The notes: generated by a model not told the origin, from the letters alone. A stretch of DNA of 64,000 nucleotides from Dyella sp. BiH032 (GCF_031954525.1 NZ_CP134867.1:2232001-2296000), one strand, 5' to 3'. Counted from the first letter of the stretch, positions 32,248 through 42,261 are shown. Numbers and translations: made by a program.

Positions 32248-33742
32248 GAGCGGCGTCTCCGGTAGAGGCATTCGAGGTCGTGGATGAGGCGGTGGAAGGC
32301 TCGCTCTGCGCGTCGCCGGCGACGCGATAGCCGCCGCCCAGCGCCTTGATCAGCGAGAGATCCGTGGAGAGGGCCTGCGCCTGCAGGCTCAGCGCGTCGT
32401 CGCGCGCCTGCAGCAGCTGGGCCTTGGCGCCGAGCGATTCGCGGATGTCCCGCACGCCTTGGCGCGCGCGCGCCTGCGCGCTCGTCAGCAGGGTTTCATT
32501 GGCAGTGATCTGCGCCGCCTGTTCCTTGCGGCGCGCGACGAGTTGCTGCGCGGTGAGGCTCTGCAGCGCGACGTCGCGCGCGGCAGACAGCACAGTGCTG
32601 TTGTATTGCGCCACGGCGGCATCCAGCTGGGCCTTGCTGGCGCGGAAGTTCGCCTGCAGCAGGCCGCTGTTGAAGATGGGCAGGTGCAGGGCGGGCGTAA
32701 GCGCGAACACGCGGCTGGAAGCATTGAACATCTTGTCCAGGTCGATGCTCGATAGCCCCGCCATGGCCGACAGGCTGACATCGGGGTAGAACTCGGCGCG
32801 GGCGACGTCCGTCTGCTTCAGCGCCGCTTCGACCTGCCAGCGGCTGGCCGCGATGTCGGGGCGGCGGGAAATCAGATCGACTCCGGCGTTGGCGGGTAGT
32901 CCACCATCGATCGCAGGCAGCGGGCGAGGGGACAGCGGCGGCAGCTCAGCAGGCGCGACGCCCAGCAGGCTGGCCAGCGCCGTCTGGCGAATCTTCGCCG
33001 AGCTCTCCAGCGCTACCAGCAGCTCGCGCGCGGAGGCCTGCTGGATGCGCGCCTTCTGGGCGTCGTCAGGTAGATCGACGCCCTGGCGCACGCGAAGCTC
33101 GGCGACGCGCACGAGCTGGTCCTGCGTTTCTACTTGCTGGCGTGCGACCGCGATGCGCGCCTCGTCGGCCAGCCATCCGAAGTAGGTATCGGCGACCGCG
33201 TTCTGGATCGCCAGCGCCGCGGCACTGTGCTGTGCCTGCGCGGCGCGTGCCTGATCGACGGCTGCTTCGATCGCCGACCGCTTCTTGCCCCACCAATCGA
33301 AGTCGTAATCCGCCTGCACGCCCAGATCGCCCTGGTTGTACCAGGTGAAACCGAGGAACTTCGACGGGATCAGTCCGTTCTCGCTCATGCGCTGGCGCGT
33401 CACTTGCGCGCTGCCGTTGATGCTGAGCCCGGCCTGCGCGGCAGCGATGCGGATGGACTGCTGGGCGGATTCGAGGCGCGACATCGCTTGCGCGAGGTCG
33501 GGCGAGCCTTGCATGGCACGCGCGATGAGATCGTCCAGCTGGGGATCCTGGTATTGGCGCCACCATTCGGTTTCCGGCCAGCCTGCACGAGCAGGGGCTT
33601 CCAGGCCGGCCAGCGGTACTTCGTCGCGCAGCGCCGGATGCTGCACCTTGGCGGGAATGGAGCAGCCGGCCAGCGCGACCACGACGGCCGCGACCAGGGC
33701 CACACGGCCGGAGCTACGGCGTAGCGGGAGAAAGTCGGTCAT
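32234..33742 (-). CDS. NodT/OprM-type outer membrane efflux lipoprotein
   Basis: The 502-residue protein has a lipoprotein signal peptide (VALVAAVVVALAGCS) and two outer membrane efflux protein repeats with long coiled coils (residues 60-275 and 285-470), including FDWWGKKRSAIEAAVDQARA. It forms the TolC-like exit duct for EmrAB. Its start overlaps the marR stop by four bases and its end overlaps emrA. Confidence 0.92.
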   Translation of the reverse strand: MTDFLPLRRSSGRVALVAAVVVALAGCSIPAKVQHPALRDEVPLAGLEAPARAGWPETEWWRQYQDPQLDDLIARAMQGSPDLAQAMSRLESAQQSIRIAAAQAGLSINGSAQVTRQRMSENGLIPSKFLGFTWYNQGDLGVQADYDFDWWGKKRSAIEAAVDQARAAQAQHSAAALAIQNAVADTYFGWLADEARIAVARQQVETQDQLVRVAELRVRQGVDLPDDAQKARIQQASARELLVALESSAKIRQTALASLLGVAPAELPPLSPRPLPAIDGGLPANAGVDLISRRPDIAASRWQVEAALKQTDVARAEFYPDVSLSAMAGLSSIDLDKMFNASSRVFALTPALHLPIFNSGLLQANFRASKAQLDAAVAQYNSTVLSAARDVALQSLTAQQLVARRKEQAAQITANETLLTSAQARARQGVRDIRESLGAKAQLLQARDDALSLQAQALSTDLSLIKALGGGYRVAGDAQSEPSTASSTTSNASTGDAAHERH

Positions 33743-34266
33743 GGGTCAAGGTCCGGTCCGGTGATTTGGTCCACATTGGAAGCCACCTTGCGCAGCAGGC
33801 GGTCCAGGGTCTTCTTTTCGCTGTCGCTCAGGCTGGCGAAGGCGCCGTGAACACGGGGAAAAAGCGTGGGCAGCAGCTTCCGCGCGAAGCGCCGGCCGGC
33901 GGGCGTGATGCTCAGTTCGACACGGCGCCGGTCGTCCGCGCTCGACGCGCGCGTGATGAAGCCCTGCTTCACCAATGCATTGGCGATACGCGTCATGTTG
34001 GTAGCGCCCTGCTGCGCAGCGTCGCACAGTTCGCCAGGGGAAGCGCGGCCCTCAGGGGCCGTGTAGATCATCATCAGCGTGCGGAAGTCGCTATCGCTCA
34101 AGCCGTGTGGCTTGAGCAGTCGTTCGATCTCTTCGAGCACGGCGTTCCCGGTCATCAGCACCAGGCGCAGCAGGATCGCCTCACGCACGGGGAGGCCGGG
34201 CACGGATTCGCCGGCACGATGGATGCCGGCGTCCATGTGGGCGATGCCTTTCATCAGTTTGGACAT
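33739..34266 (-). CDS. MarR-family regulator of the efflux operon
   Basis: The 175-residue winged-helix protein holds LLKPHGLSDSDFRTLMMIYT, the recognition region TNMTRIANALVKQGFITRAS and the wing SADDRRRVELSITPAGRRFA. MarR proteins repress efflux operons and release DNA on binding phenolic ligands. It heads the operon with the three pump genes, so autoregulation is likely. TAGCC and GGCTA arms lie about 25 bases upstream at 34284-34306 and could be its operator, but the match is weak. Confidence 0.9.
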   Translation of the reverse strand: MSKLMKGIAHMDAGIHRAGESVPGLPVREAILLRLVLMTGNAVLEEIERLLKPHGLSDSDFRTLMMIYTAPEGRASPGELCDAAQQGATNMTRIANALVKQGFITRASSADDRRRVELSITPAGRRFARKLLPTLFPRVHGAFASLSDSEKKTLDRLLRKVASNVDQITGPDLDP

Positions 34267-34335
34267 TTCACCAGGAAATATTTAGCCAGTGAAGTAATTA
34301 GGCTAGCAGCGATCTTTCCTGGCCCGCAAGTGACG

Positions 34336-35103
34336 TCAGGGGAGGCGGAACAGCGCTCTCGCATTGGCGGTCGTCGCCGCTGCCACTTCTGTCTCCGTGC
34401 TGCCCCGAAGTTCGGCGACGACCCGAAGCACGTCGAGCAGGTTGGCAGGCTCGTTGCGTTGGCCGCGGTGGCATGCGCCAGGCTGGTCGGGGGCATCCGT
34501 TTCCAGCAGCAAGTGCTCCATCGGCATGCCCGCGACGATGCGGCGCAAGCGCTGGGCGCGGTCGTAGGTCACCGGCCCCCCGATGCCGATGCAGAAACCC
34601 AGGCGCCATAGTTGTTCGGCTTGCTGCTCGCTGCCGGAAAAACTGTGCACGACGCCGCGCAGCCCGCCGATGCGGCGGAGTGTGGCGGTGACCTCGTCCA
34701 TCGCGCGGCGAGCGTGGACGATCACGGGCAGGTCCGCCTGCCGCGCCACGCGCAGCTGGCGTTCGAAGTAGATCTGCTGCTGCTCGCGATCCAGTCCTTC
34801 GACGAAATAGTCCAGGCCGATCTCGCCGACGGCTACCGCGCGATGCTCGACCAGCCAGGTGGTCAGTTGATCGACATGTTCCGGCCGGTGGTGATGGAGA
34901 TAGAGCGGATGCATGCCGTAGGCGGGCGCTGCCTCCGGGCATTCAGCGCACAGTTGCTCGATGCGTTCCCAGGAGGCCCGATGGATAGCGGGCACGACGA
35001 TTCGGCTTACTCCGGCCTGACGGGCCCGGCGCACCACGTCCTGTCGGTCGTGGTCGAAGCTGCTGTCGTCCAGATGGGCGTGGCTATCGGTTAGATCGAT
35101 CAC
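34336..35103 (-). CDS. tatD: TatD-family metal-dependent hydrolase
   Basis: The 255-residue TIM-barrel protein has the first metal motif TDSHAHLDDSSF, GEIGLDYF for the glutamate ligand, PVIVHARRAMDEV, VVHSFSGSEQQAEQL and LLLETDAPDQPG. TatD/YcfH proteins are Mg-dependent 3'-5' DNases linked to repair and DNA fragmentation. It stands between the efflux operon and a divergent gene. No special context. Confidence 0.9.
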   Translation of the reverse strand: MIDLTDSHAHLDDSSFDHDRQDVVRRARQAGVSRIVVPAIHRASWERIEQLCAECPEAAPAYGMHPLYLHHHRPEHVDQLTTWLVEHRAVAVGEIGLDYFVEGLDREQQQIYFERQLRVARQADLPVIVHARRAMDEVTATLRRIGGLRGVVHSFSGSEQQAEQLWRLGFCIGIGGPVTYDRAQRLRRIVAGMPMEHLLLETDAPDQPGACHRGQRNEPANLLDVLRVVAELRGSTETEVAAATTANARALFRLP

Positions 35104-35238
35104 AGGAAAGGGCGTTTTGAAGGGCTAGGATAGGGCGGCTCGGTCTAGCCAACATTCAGTTGACCGAGGTTTCAATGATTTCACTACGGATCGCTTGAAT
35201 GGCGCGGGGTGCGCCAGTGATCCACACAGGAGAGCATT

Positions 35239-35820
35239 ATGAGCAGGTTGGTCATTTCCGCGCTGAATCTGGGGCTTGGCGCCGTGCTTGCGGTAGGCCT
35301 GACGGCCTGTAACCGCGACGCGAATGCCGATGGTGGCGTGGGTGGAATGGCTTCGCAGTCGGCCTCGGCGGGCCCCAAGTATGCCCGTGTGGTCAGCGTC
35401 ACGCCGGTCCGCGAGCAGGCGAGCGCGCCGCAGCAGGTCTGCCATGACGAGGTGGTCACGCAGCGGGCGCCGGTGAAGGACCAGCACCAGATCGCAGGTA
35501 CCGCCATCGGTGCGGTCGCCGGCGGTCTGCTGGGTAACCAGGTCGGCGGCGGCAAGGGCCGCACCCTGGCGACGGTTGCCGGTGCCATCGGTGGCGGCTA
35601 TGCCGGCCACGAGATCCAGAAGAACCGTCAGGAGAACAACGTCGTTTCGAGCACCCAGCGCCGCTGCAGCACCGTCGCGGGCAAGGGCGGCGAGAAGATC
35701 GTGGGCTACGACGTGGCCTACGAATACAACGGTGTGACCCGCACGATCCGCATGGACCATGATCCGGGCGACCGCGTGCAGGTACAGGAAGGGGTGGTCG
35801 CCGTTTCCGACGCCCATTGA
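35239..35820 (+). CDS. Glycine-zipper 2TM lipoprotein
   Basis: The 193-residue product has a lipobox-type signal (LAVGLTACNRD) and a glycine-zipper membrane segment (GTAIGAVAGGLLGNQVGGGK then GRTLATVAGAIGGGYAGHEI), followed by a beta domain (YDVAYEYNGVTRTIRMDHDP). This is the Rickettsia 17-kDa antigen type of envelope protein. AGGAGAGCATT precedes the ATG. A second gene of the same type follows in 23 bases. Confidence 0.85.
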   Translation: MSRLVISALNLGLGAVLAVGLTACNRDANADGGVGGMASQSASAGPKYARVVSVTPVREQASAPQQVCHDEVVTQRAPVKDQHQIAGTAIGAVAGGLLGNQVGGGKGRTLATVAGAIGGGYAGHEIQKNRQENNVVSSTQRRCSTVAGKGGEKIVGYDVAYEYNGVTRTIRMDHDPGDRVQVQEGVVAVSDAH

Positions 35821-35843
35821 CCTTGTCCGAGGAGGATCGCGCC

Positions 35844-36326
35844 ATGAACGCTTCGATCACTAAACGCTTGGCTACGGCGGCCCTCGCCGGTTGCTTCGCT
35901 CTGCTGGCCGCCTGCGCCACGCCTCCACCGCGTTCCGGCGGGTACTACGGCGGTGGCGGCTACGACAGCGGCGGCTACAACTCGGGGCGCTGCATGCAAT
36001 GCGGCACGGTCGAGGATGTGCGCGTGATCAACGTGGACAAGAGCGCTTCGCCGCTTGGCATGGTGATCGGCGCGGTGGCCGGCGGCTTGCTCGGCAATAC
36101 CGTCGGCAAGGGCAATGGTCGCACCGCCGCCACGGTGGTGGGTGCGGTGGCCGGTGGCGCTGTCGGTAACGAGGTCGGCAAGCGCAACGGCGGGCCGGAT
36201 CAGGCCTTCCAGGTCACCGTCCGTCTCGACGATGGTCGCTATGCCACCGTGACCCAGGCAGACGATCCGCAGATCCGCCAGGGCGACTATGTGGAGATCC
36301 GCAACAATCGCGTCTATCGCCGTTGA
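35844..36326 (+). CDS. Glycine-zipper lipoprotein with RCxQCGTV motif
   Basis: ATG 35844 follows GAGGAGGATCG. The 160-residue product has a lipobox (CFALLAACATPP), a Gly/Tyr-rich linker, GRCMQCGTVEDVRVINVDKS, a glycine zipper (GAVAGGLLGNTVGKGNGRTA onward) and a C-terminal beta domain (GDYVEIRNNRVYRR). The R-C-x-Q-C-G-T-V motif is shared with the distant gene at 51172-51675. Role unknown; probably envelope stability. Confidence 0.83.
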   Translation: MNASITKRLATAALAGCFALLAACATPPPRSGGYYGGGGYDSGGYNSGRCMQCGTVEDVRVINVDKSASPLGMVIGAVAGGLLGNTVGKGNGRTAATVVGAVAGGAVGNEVGKRNGGPDQAFQVTVRLDDGRYATVTQADDPQIRQGDYVEIRNNRVYRR

Positions 36327-36353
36327 GAGACGTCTAGACGTCCAAATGAAAAA

Positions 36354-36381
36354 GGCCCTCGATCTCGAGGGCCTTTTTTTT
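36354..36381. terminator. Bidirectional terminator
   Basis: GGCCCTCGA (36354-36362) and TCGAGGGCC (36365-36373) form a perfect nine-pair stem with a two-base gap, preceded by six A and followed by eight T. It serves the convergent glycine-zipper and hydrolase genes. Confidence 0.9.
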
Positions 36382-36398
36382 GTGCCGATTTTTTCGGA

Positions 36399-36833
36399 TC
36401 AGTTGACGGCGTAGAACGCGTGCTCGCCGATCGTGCGCACGACGCGGCTGGTGCTCCACGCCGGCGACACCGAGGTGGTGGCGAAATGATCGGCATGCGG
36501 AACGTAGACCATGCGCTCGTTCGTCGGCAGGCTCCAATTGAGGATGGAATCGCCGGCGACCTTCCATGCCTTGCTCCAGGCAGTCAGGTCGGTCACTTCG
36601 AAACTGCTGGCCGTGGTGGAGGTGGCGAACTGCCGCGGAGCGGTGACCACCTCGCACACGTTCTTGCCCCAGGTGCCGCGGTCACGGCGACGGAGGGCGA
36701 CTTCGGCCACGGCGAACTGGCCGATGGTCGACTCGCTGCGCGCTTCGAGATACACCGTCGTCGCCAGGCAGGTCTGGTCGGCGAGGGGTTGGGGCAGCAC
36801 GGACGCAAGCCACAACAACATGGAAAGTTTCAT
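36399..36833 (-). CDS. Cell wall hydrolase, SleB-like
   Basis: ATG 36833 (MKLSMLLWLASVLPQPLADQ) gives a 144-residue secreted protein. The domain TVYLEARSESTIGQFAVAEV then ALRRRDRGTWGKNVCEVV and QFA matches the Hydrolase_2/SleB family, whose Glu in YLEARSE is catalytic for peptidoglycan cleavage. Only the hydrolase domain is present, with no LysM or SPOR binding module. It is monocistronic. Confidence 0.8.
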   Translation of the reverse strand: MKLSMLLWLASVLPQPLADQTCLATTVYLEARSESTIGQFAVAEVALRRRDRGTWGKNVCEVVTAPRQFATSTTASSFEVTDLTAWSKAWKVAGDSILNWSLPTNERMVYVPHADHFATTSVSPAWSTSRVVRTIGEHAFYAVN

Positions 36834-37285
36834 TGTCTGCCTCCAACGTGCTGTACGCGCCGATCCGATGCTCTGGATGGACACGCCGTTGCGGTGGACG
36901 GGCGGGCAGGCCGTTCCACCTGGATTGAACACGCACCGACCGAAACTTGTGGTCGAGCGGGGTGCCACGGGATGTGGCGTTTGAACGGCTGATCCGACGC
37001 CGTTCGTTACTGCTGCGCAGCGCTGTCCGGATCAAAAGGATCCCGGTGGCCTGCAACTTGTTCCGCCTGATGAGCGGTTGTTCCTCCGGCATTTTTAGCC
37101 GGGTCGCGCCGATCCGGACCCCTCCGGTTCGTCGCGTATGTGGGCACCCATCGAAGGGTGTCCGTCGAATGTGACCGGCGGAGCCTAGTGGCAGGTTCCA
37201 TCGGTGGCAAGTGCCAAGGCGGTCGGGTTCACGTAGCGCTCACAATCGAAAGAACATTCATCAAGCGCGTGTGAATCCCATACAT
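36834..37285. other. Intergenic region, 452 bases
   Basis: Both neighbouring genes run leftward. I see no convincing reading frame. One clear hairpin is present: GGGCACCC (37142-37149) pairs with GGGTGTCC (37156-37163) over eight pairs with a six-base loop and no T-run. The left part must hold the promoter of the cell wall hydrolase gene, but no strong -35/-10 pair stands out. Confidence 0.5.
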
Positions 37286-38146
37286 TCAATCGGCCCAACG
37301 TTGTTGCAATTCAACATCGACGCGTTCGCCATTACATGAAAGAGCTAGCGTTTCGCCGCGTTCCGACACTGCATCGCTGACTACGGCGAGCGCGATGTAG
37401 CTTTGATTCGCAAGCATGCTATCCAGCACGAAGACGGCATCGCTTTGTTCTTCGCGCAGCACAGTGCCCGGAGGTATGTGTTGCGACAATACGACGCAAT
37501 GCATATGGCGTTTGTGCCCGCCGCGATAATGCAGGCGCGCCACGATCTCCTGCCCGGGATAGCAGCCTTTGTCGAAGGCAATGCCCTGCAATCTTTCCAG
37601 CGATAGCGCGGGAGGCAGCAATGCATCGAGCGCTTCGTCCGGAAGCCACGGCCAGCCCATGCGAATGTGTTCGACGCGCCAGTCGTCGTCCGCGTGTGCG
37701 CCTATCGATAATGCATGCGAGCCGCACCCGAGTACGACGCCGTCGTTGGTTTGTCTCACTTCGTACATGTCCTTCGCGTCGGACGTGCCAAGCGCGCGCG
37801 CGGGCATCGCTTCGACTCTGACCTTCGAACGAAAGACGAAACGGCGCAGGCCTTCCGCGAGCGTGTCGGCGCGACCGCCGCGCAGCACGAGCAGCAGACT
37901 CTGCTCGCTCAATTTCGCCAAGTGGAAGAGGGCGCGCACGCGCCCTTGAGCATCCAGCCAGGCGCTGAATTGCCAGCGTCCGACGGCGAGGCTGGAGACG
38001 TCGCTGCTGAATTGGGACTGGGCGAAGGCGATGGCGTCGGGGCCTTCGATCAGCAAGGTCTCGGCTTGGTGTTTTACGGGCATAGGGAGCGCAATGGGGG
38101 CGGTAGAGGGCGTCTGCAAGCGGGGTGGCGCAAGGGCGTTGGTCAA
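37286..38146 (-). CDS. ygfZ: Folate-binding YgfZ/GcvT-family protein
   Basis: The 286-residue protein carries the YgfZ signature around IAFDKGCYPGQEIVARLHYR, whose Cys is needed for function. YgfZ uses folate and helps make or repair certain Fe-S enzymes such as MiaB. ATG 38146 is the longest start; ATG 38083 (MPVKHQAETLLIEGPDAIAF) also fits the family. It is divergent from the sdh operon, which needs Fe-S clusters. Confidence 0.88.
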   Translation of the reverse strand: MTNALAPPRLQTPSTAPIALPMPVKHQAETLLIEGPDAIAFAQSQFSSDVSSLAVGRWQFSAWLDAQGRVRALFHLAKLSEQSLLLVLRGGRADTLAEGLRRFVFRSKVRVEAMPARALGTSDAKDMYEVRQTNDGVVLGCGSHALSIGAHADDDWRVEHIRMGWPWLPDEALDALLPPALSLERLQGIAFDKGCYPGQEIVARLHYRGGHKRHMHCVVLSQHIPPGTVLREEQSDAVFVLDSMLANQSYIALAVVSDAVSERGETLALSCNGERVDVELQQRWAD

Positions 38147-38215
38147 ACGAAGCGCCGGGCGTCAAGGTTGTGCCGTCTTAACGCAAGTATTAACCTTCGG
38201 CGGCTAACTGAACCC

Positions 38216-38383
38216 ATGTCCGATACGTCCTCCCAAACCGAATCCAAGCCCACTTCCGTTCCGGCGGAGGGTGCATCCGTGCCTGCCGGCAAGGAGCAGG
38301 GCAAGGAACCGGCGGAGCGACCGGCACCCGACCCCACCCGCTACGGCGATTGGGAAAAGAACGGGCGCTGTATCGACTTCTGA
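38216..38383 (+). CDS. DUF1674 protein, SdhAF4-like assembly factor
   Basis: The 55-residue product ends PAPDPTRYGDWEKNGRCIDF, the exact hallmark of DUF1674. The mitochondrial relative SdhAF4 binds flavinated SdhA and protects it during assembly. The N-terminal half is low-complexity. It lies 83 bases before sdhC and reads into the operon, supporting a succinate dehydrogenase role. It is easily lost inside a longer meaningless frame. Confidence 0.8.
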   Translation: MSDTSSQTESKPTSVPAEGASVPAGKEQGKEPAERPAPDPTRYGDWEKNGRCIDF

Positions 38384-38466
38384 CCGCCCCGCCGGCGCGT
38401 CACGCGCGTCGGCATGGCGGCCGGGAGACGGCTCGGGCATCAGCGATTCCACACAGGATAGCCGCC

Positions 38467-38859
38467 ATGGCAGACACCCGACGACCGCTTTCCCCGCACC
38501 TGCAGATATATAAGTGGCAGGTGCAGATGATGACCTCCATCCTGCATCGAGCCACCGGCATCGCGCTCGCGGTCGGCACCTTGCTGGTCCTGTGGGGCCT
38601 GGTATCCCTGGCCGCCGGCGAGGACAGCTTCAACCAATTCAAGACCTGCGTCGGCAGCCCGATCGGGCTGGTCCTGCTGTTCGGCTGGAGCTGGTCGCTG
38701 TTCTACCACCTGTGCAACGGCATCCGCCATCTGGTGCAGGATGCAGGCGCCGGCTATGCCATTCCTCACTTCGTCCGCTCGAGCTGGCTGTCGATCGTCG
38801 GCAGCCTCGTGCTCACCGTCCTCGTCTGGGGCTACGTGTTGACCGGAGGTGCGGCATGA
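38467..38859 (+). CDS. sdhC: Succinate dehydrogenase cytochrome b556 subunit
   Basis: ATG 38467 ([20 protein letters not shown]) gives 130 residues with three membrane segments. [14 protein letters not shown] is the SdhC signature, and [14 protein letters not shown] carries the haem-ligating His. It anchors SdhAB and helps bind quinone. The stop overlaps the sdhD start (ATGA). Confidence 0.95.
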   Translation: MADTRRPLSPHLQIYKWQVQMMTSILHRATGIALAVGTLLVLWGLVSLAAGEDSFNQFKTCVGSPIGLVLLFGWSWSLFYHLCNGIRHLVQDAGAGYAIPHFVRSSWLSIVGSLVLTVLVWGYVLTGGAA

Positions 38860-39251
38860 GCGCCAATGCGAAAGACCTGCGCAATCCTCTCAAGCGCGCC
38901 CGCGGCCTGGGTTCGGCCCAGTCCGGCGTCGGCCATTGGTGGACGCAGCGCCTCACCGCTGCCGGCCTGATCTTCCTGGGCATCTGGTTCGTCGTCTTCG
39001 TGCTTGGCCTGCTGCATGCCGACTACGCCACCGCCAAGGCGGCCGTGGGCAAGCCCTGGAACGCTTTGCTGCTGATCGTTTTTTCCATCACCACGTTCTG
39101 GCACGCCGTGCTCGGCCTGCAGGTGGTGATCGAAGACTACGTGCACACCCGCTGGCTGGAAGTGGTGTCGCTGGTGTTGATCAAGTTTGTCGCCGTGCTG
39201 GGCGCGCTGGCCAGCGTGCTGGCCGTGCTGCGCGTGGCCCTGGGAGTCTGA
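38856..39251 (+). CDS. sdhD: Succinate dehydrogenase membrane anchor subunit
   Basis: The 131-residue protein has three membrane segments and the pattern [20 protein letters not shown] then [17 protein letters not shown], in which the second His is the likely haem ligand. It completes the quinone site. It overlaps sdhC by four bases and lies five bases before sdhA. Confidence 0.95.
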   Translation: MSANAKDLRNPLKRARGLGSAQSGVGHWWTQRLTAAGLIFLGIWFVVFVLGLLHADYATAKAAVGKPWNALLLIVFSITTFWHAVLGLQVVIEDYVHTRWLEVVSLVLIKFVAVLGALASVLAVLRVALGV

Positions 39252-39256
39252 GGTCG

Positions 39257-41044
39257 ATGGAAGCCTACAAGGTTCAACAGCATAAGTACGACGTGATCGT
39301 GGTCGGCGCCGGCGGTGCTGGTCTGCGCGCCACCTTCGGTCTGGCCGAGAAGGGCCTGAAGGCCGCGTGCCTCACCAAGGTCTTTCCGACGCGCTCGCAC
39401 ACCGTGGCCGCGCAGGGCGGCATCTCGGCCGCGCTCGGCAACATGGGCGAGGACGACTGGCGCTTCCACTTCTATGACACCATCAAGGGGTCGGACTGGC
39501 TGGGCGACCAGGACGCGATCGAATACATGTGCCGCGAGGCCATCCCTTCGATCATCGAGCTGGAGCACTACGGCGTGCCGTTCTCCCGTACGGAGGAGGG
39601 CAAGATCTACCAGCGCCCGTTCGGCGGCATGACCACGCACTACGGCAAGGGCACCGCGCAGCGCACCTGCGCCGCGGCGGACCGCACCGGCCACGCGATC
39701 CTGCACACGCTGTACCAGCAGGCGCTGGCGCACGACGCCACGTTCTTCATCGAGTATTTCGCGACCGACCTCATCTTCGACGAAGAAGGCGTGTGCCGCG
39801 GCGTGCTCGCGCTGGACATGAACGAGGGCACCCTGCACGTGTTCCGCGGCCACGCTATCGTGCTGGCCACCGGCGGCTATGGTCGTGCCTACTTCAGCGC
39901 GACCTCCGCGCACACCTGTACCGGCGACGGCGGCGGCATGGTGCTGCGCGCCGGCCTGGCGCTGCAGGACATGGAGTTCGTGCAGTTCCACCCGACCGGC
40001 ATCTACGGTTCCGGCTGCCTGATCACCGAGGGCGTGCGCGGCGAGGGCGGTTACCTCACCAATTCCAACGGCGAGCGCTTCATGGAGCGCTACGCGCCGA
40101 ACGCGAAGGACCTGGCTTCCCGCGACGTGGTCAGTCGCGCGATGACCATGGAAATCCGCGAAGGCCGTGGCGTCGGCGAGCACAAGGATCACATCCACAT
40201 CAACCTGATGCACCTGGGTGCCGAAGTGATCCACGAGCGCCTGCCCGGCATCGCGGAATCGGCGCGCATCTTCGCCGGCGTGGACGTGACGAAGGAACCG
40301 ATTCCGGTCATCCCGACCGTGCACTACAACATGGGCGGTATCCCCACCAACTATCACGGCGAGGTCGTGCAGAAGCGCGGCGACGACGTGGACGCGGTGG
40401 TGCCCGGCTTGTTCGCCATCGGCGAGGCCGCGTGCGTGTCCGTGCACGGCGCCAACCGCCTGGGCTCCAACTCGCTGCTCGACCTGGTGGTATTCGGCCG
40501 CGCGGTGGCGCATCGCTGCGCCGAAATCATCAAGCCGGGCGCGCCGCACAAGGACCTGCCGGCCAGCGCGCTGGACAAGGCATTGGGCCGCTTCGACAGC
40601 CTGCGCTACGCCAAGGGCAGCCTGCCGACCGCGAAGATCCGTGCGGAAATGCAGCGCACCATGCAGTCCGACGCCGCGGTGTTCCGTACCGGCCAGTCGC
40701 TCAAGGAAGGCTGCGAGAAGATCTCGAAGGTCTACGATTCGTTCAAGGATGTCGGCGTCAGCGACCGCTCGCTGGTGTGGAACTCCGACCTGATCGAAAC
40801 GCTGGAGCTGTCCAATCTGCTGGGCCAAGCCGTGGCCACCATGTACTCGGCCGAGCAGCGCCCGGAAAGCCGCGGCGCGCATGCGCGAGAGGATTTCCCG
40901 GACCGCGACGACGCGAACTGGCAGAAGCACACGCTGGTGTCGGTGGACGATAACGGCAAGGCAGACTTCGATTTCCGCCCGGTGCACATGTACACCATGA
41001 CGTCGGACGTCGAAGTGGTCCCGCCGAAGAAGCGCGTTTACTGA
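39257..41044 (+). CDS. sdhA: Succinate dehydrogenase flavoprotein subunit
   Basis: The 595-residue protein has the FAD fold ([20 protein letters not shown]), the flavin-linked His48 in [11 protein letters not shown], and the active-site stretch [20 protein letters not shown]. It oxidises succinate to fumarate in the TCA cycle and respiratory chain. The long opposite-strand frame across it is a codon-bias shadow. Confidence 0.97.
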   Translation: MEAYKVQQHKYDVIVVGAGGAGLRATFGLAEKGLKAACLTKVFPTRSHTVAAQGGISAALGNMGEDDWRFHFYDTIKGSDWLGDQDAIEYMCREAIPSIIELEHYGVPFSRTEEGKIYQRPFGGMTTHYGKGTAQRTCAAADRTGHAILHTLYQQALAHDATFFIEYFATDLIFDEEGVCRGVLALDMNEGTLHVFRGHAIVLATGGYGRAYFSATSAHTCTGDGGGMVLRAGLALQDMEFVQFHPTGIYGSGCLITEGVRGEGGYLTNSNGERFMERYAPNAKDLASRDVVSRAMTMEIREGRGVGEHKDHIHINLMHLGAEVIHERLPGIAESARIFAGVDVTKEPIPVIPTVHYNMGGIPTNYHGEVVQKRGDDVDAVVPGLFAIGEAACVSVHGANRLGSNSLLDLVVFGRAVAHRCAEIIKPGAPHKDLPASALDKALGRFDSLRYAKGSLPTAKIRAEMQRTMQSDAAVFRTGQSLKEGCEKISKVYDSFKDVGVSDRSLVWNSDLIETLELSNLLGQAVATMYSAEQRPESRGAHAREDFPDRDDANWQKHTLVSVDDNGKADFDFRPVHMYTMTSDVEVVPPKKRVY

Positions 41045-41135
41045 TTCGAAGCCCGGAACCCCTGAGGTTCTGCCGACGTTGTACCGGCGCCCGCCACGCG
41101 GGCGCCAGAGGGCAACACGAGACCGTGAGGCAAAC

Positions 41136-41921
41136 ATGGCAGAGTTTTCGCTACCCAAGAATTCCAAGATCCAGCCGGGCAAGCACTATCCGGCGAAGGA
41201 TGCGAAGAAGCCTCGCACCTTCCGCATCTATCGCTGGACGCCCGAGGACGGCAAGAACCCGCGCATCGACACTTACGAGGTCGACCTGGCCTCGTGCGGT
41301 CCGATGGTTCTGGACGCCCTGCTGAAGATCAAGAACGAGATCGATCCGACGCTCACGCTGCGCCGCTCCTGCCGCGAAGGCATCTGCGGTTCCTGCGCGA
41401 TGAACATCGACGGTACCAACACGCTGGCCTGCACCAAGGCCATCTCCGACTGCGGTTCGGGTGACGTCAAGATCTATCCACTGCCGCACATGCCGGTGGT
41501 GAAGGATCTGGTGCCGGATCTCACCCATTTCTACGCACAGTTCGCGTCGATCAAGCCCTGGTTACGCACGCAGAGCCCGGCACCGGCCGACAAGGAGCGC
41601 CTGCAGTCGCCGGAAGACCGCAAGAAGCTCGACGGTCTGTACGAGTGCATCCTGTGCGCGTGCTGCTCCACCAGCTGCCCGAGCTATTGGTGGAACGGCG
41701 ACCGCTACCTCGGCCCGGCGATCCTCCTGCAGGCCTATCGCTGGATCGTCGACTCGCGCGACGAGGACACTGGCGCGCGCCTGGACGACCTGGAGGATCC
41801 GTTCAAGCTGTACCGCTGCCACACGATCATGAACTGCGCGCGCACTTGCCCGAAGGGTCTGAACCCGGCCAAGGCGATCGCGGAAATCAAGAAGCTGATC
41901 GTGGAACGCCGCTCGGCCTGA
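41136..41921 (+). CDS. sdhB: Succinate dehydrogenase iron-sulfur subunit
   Basis: ATG 41136 ([20 protein letters not shown]) gives 261 residues. The [2Fe-2S] site is CREGICGSC plus a later Cys (TLACTKA), and the [4Fe-4S]/[3Fe-4S] sites are [12 protein letters not shown] and [14 protein letters not shown]. It passes electrons from FAD to quinone. It follows sdhA after 91 bases. Confidence 0.97.
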   Translation: MAEFSLPKNSKIQPGKHYPAKDAKKPRTFRIYRWTPEDGKNPRIDTYEVDLASCGPMVLDALLKIKNEIDPTLTLRRSCREGICGSCAMNIDGTNTLACTKAISDCGSGDVKIYPLPHMPVVKDLVPDLTHFYAQFASIKPWLRTQSPAPADKERLQSPEDRKKLDGLYECILCACCSTSCPSYWWNGDRYLGPAILLQAYRWIVDSRDEDTGARLDDLEDPFKLYRCHTIMNCARTCPKGLNPAKAIAEIKKLIVERRSA

Positions 41922-42012
41922 CCGCTAGCATGTGTTCGATCCCATGGCCCGCGTTCCATCGCGGGCCATGTCGTTTCCGGAAACCGCAACGCCACTGACG
42001 ATCCCTGAAGCT

Positions 42013-42261
42013 ATGGACGAAGCCCGCATCAAACGCCTGCGCTGGCGCACCCGCCGCGGTACGCGCGAGCTCGATGCGTTGTTCGGCGGCTGGCTGGACG
42101 AGCGCTTCGCCCAGGCGAACGAGGCCTTGCGCGTGGCGTTCGACGAACTGCTGGACGTGCAGGACCCCGACCTGTGGGACTGGGTGATGGGGCACGCGCG
42201 AGCGCCGCGCGAGGACTGGCAGGCGATCATCGATGACATCCGTGCCCGCCATCGGCTTTGA
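42013..42261 (+). CDS. sdhE: FAD assembly factor SdhE
   Basis: ATG 42013 (MDEARIKRLRWRTRRGTREL) gives the normal 82 residues. The conserved RGxxE motif is R15-G16-T17-R18-E19, required for covalent flavinylation of SdhA. It lies 91 bases after sdhB and overlaps the ygfX start. Confidence 0.93.
   Translation: MDEARIKRLRWRTRRGTRELDALFGGWLDERFAQANEALRVAFDELLDVQDPDLWDWVMGHARAPREDWQAIIDDIRARHRL

Noticed and set aside
39137..41182. 681-codon frame opposite sdhA
   Set aside because: Antisense shadow of high-G+C codon use; sdhA is certain and the opposite product has no domain, only His/Val/Arg-rich noise.
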